This document shows positions 5,978 through 6,140 of a stretch of DNA of 6,140 nucleotides, one piece after another; the stretch's first letter is position 1; each line of letters opens with the position of its first letter. Source of the stretch: Helicobacteraceae bacterium (GTDB lineage: Bacteria; Campylobacterota; Campylobacteria; Campylobacterales; SZUA-545); NCBI GenBank assembly GCA_011390075.1, contig JAABTA010000063.1:1-6140 (forward strand), in the 5' to 3' direction. The notes beneath the pieces were generated by a model. That model was not told the origin of the DNA. It ran no database searches and saw only the letters and a program-made list of their open reading frames with translations. The position numbers and the translations under genes are program-made.

Positions 5978-6140
5978 AGGCATTGAGCCAAATTATATAC
6001 AAAAACAGATATCTTCCCGCCTTGCTTATTGTGACAAACAGAAAAAATCTCTTTATATCATACTTTAAAATTCCAGCAATAAATGTGATAGGATCTCCAA
6101 TAAGAGGCACCCACGCTAAAAGCAGAGAATACCCACCATA
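5976..6140 (-). CDS. YqaA-type DedA/VTT-fold inner-membrane protein, C-terminus only
   Basis: The last 54 codons of a minus-strand gene whose start lies beyond the right edge. The fragment reads YGGYSLLLAWVPLIGDP, then ITFIAGILKYDIKRF, FLFVTISKAGRYLF and a hydrophobic end before TAA (5978-5976). The WxPLIGDPxTFxAGxL block, followed by a hydrophobic segment with a K-x-x-RY motif, is characteristic of the C-terminal half of YqaA proteins (COG1238), within the SNARE-associated/VTT superfamily that includes DedA. DedA-type members are implicated in lipid-carrier or phospholipid translocation; the role of the YqaA branch is poorly defined. The N-terminal VTT portion is not visible, so completeness cannot be judged. 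It is followed 13 bases later by the small coiled-coil membrane protein gene in the same direction. Confidence 0.82.
   Translation of the reverse strand, partial: YGGYSLLLAWVPLIGDPITFIAGILKYDIKRFFLFVTISKAGRYLFLYIIWLNA
5992..5997 (-). promoter_or_regulatory. Perfect TATAAT -10 hexamer upstream of the small gene
   Basis: The minus strand carries TATAAT at 5997-5992, preceded by a T-rich stretch as is common in Campylobacterota promoters. No convincing -35 is seen. Transcription would start near 5985, giving a leader of about 22 bases containing the AAAGGAG site, and placing the alternative ATG 5983 practically at the transcript end. The hexamer lies inside the yqaA-type coding region (codons for Y-I-I), so it may be coincidence in A/T-rich DNA. 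Confidence 0.35.

Noticed and set aside
5981..5983. Upstream ATG as the start of the small membrane protein
   Set aside because: It is in frame but lies upstream of the strong AAAGGAG and inside the yqaA-type coding sequence; ATG 5962 has the correct spacing.

Overview
The window is about 6.1 kb of AT-rich, gene-dense bacterial chromosome. It fits a Campylobacterota (epsilonproteobacterial) genome, perhaps Sulfurimonas- or Sulfurospirillum-like. This rests on futalosine-pathway menaquinone synthesis, an A/T-rich lysine- and glutamate-heavy coding style with frequent AGA and GAG codons, tight gene packing and promoters with a recognisable -10 but no -35. The genus is an inference from style, not an identification.

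Layout, left to right. Positions 1-795 (+) hold the C-terminal three quarters of mqnE (aminofutalosine synthase), cut by the window edge. The next gene starts on the base after the mqnE stop: 796-4002 (+), a 1068-residue SWIM zinc-finger SNF2-family ATPase with a complete two-lobed motor. A 71-base gap (4003-4073) with a possible promoter leads to a two-gene purine salvage unit: a small xanthine/guanine-type phosphoribosyltransferase (4074-4523) and an AzgA-type NCS2 purine permease (4513-5811), overlapping by 11 bases. A hairpin at 5814-5839 ends this unit.

The right end is read from the minus strand and converges on the permease. It holds the C-terminus of a YqaA-type (DedA/VTT-fold) membrane protein (6140-5976, partial) and then an unlabelled 42-codon gene (5962-5834). 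That small gene has an excellent ribosome binding site that overlaps the yqaA stop codon. It encodes one membrane segment followed by a short cytoplasmic coiled coil. The shared hairpin sits over its stop codon and probably terminates transcription from both sides.

How the genes work together: permease and phosphoribosyltransferase form a plausible uptake-and-trapping pair, importing a purine base and converting it to its nucleotide. The mqnE-helicase junction looks operonic but has no obvious biochemical logic. The small membrane protein may be a partner or regulator of the YqaA-type protein. No mobile element, CRISPR array, RNA gene or complete novel system is visible. The least explained items are the 42-residue protein and a marked excess of the palindrome AGATCT (18 copies) across all four plus-strand genes.
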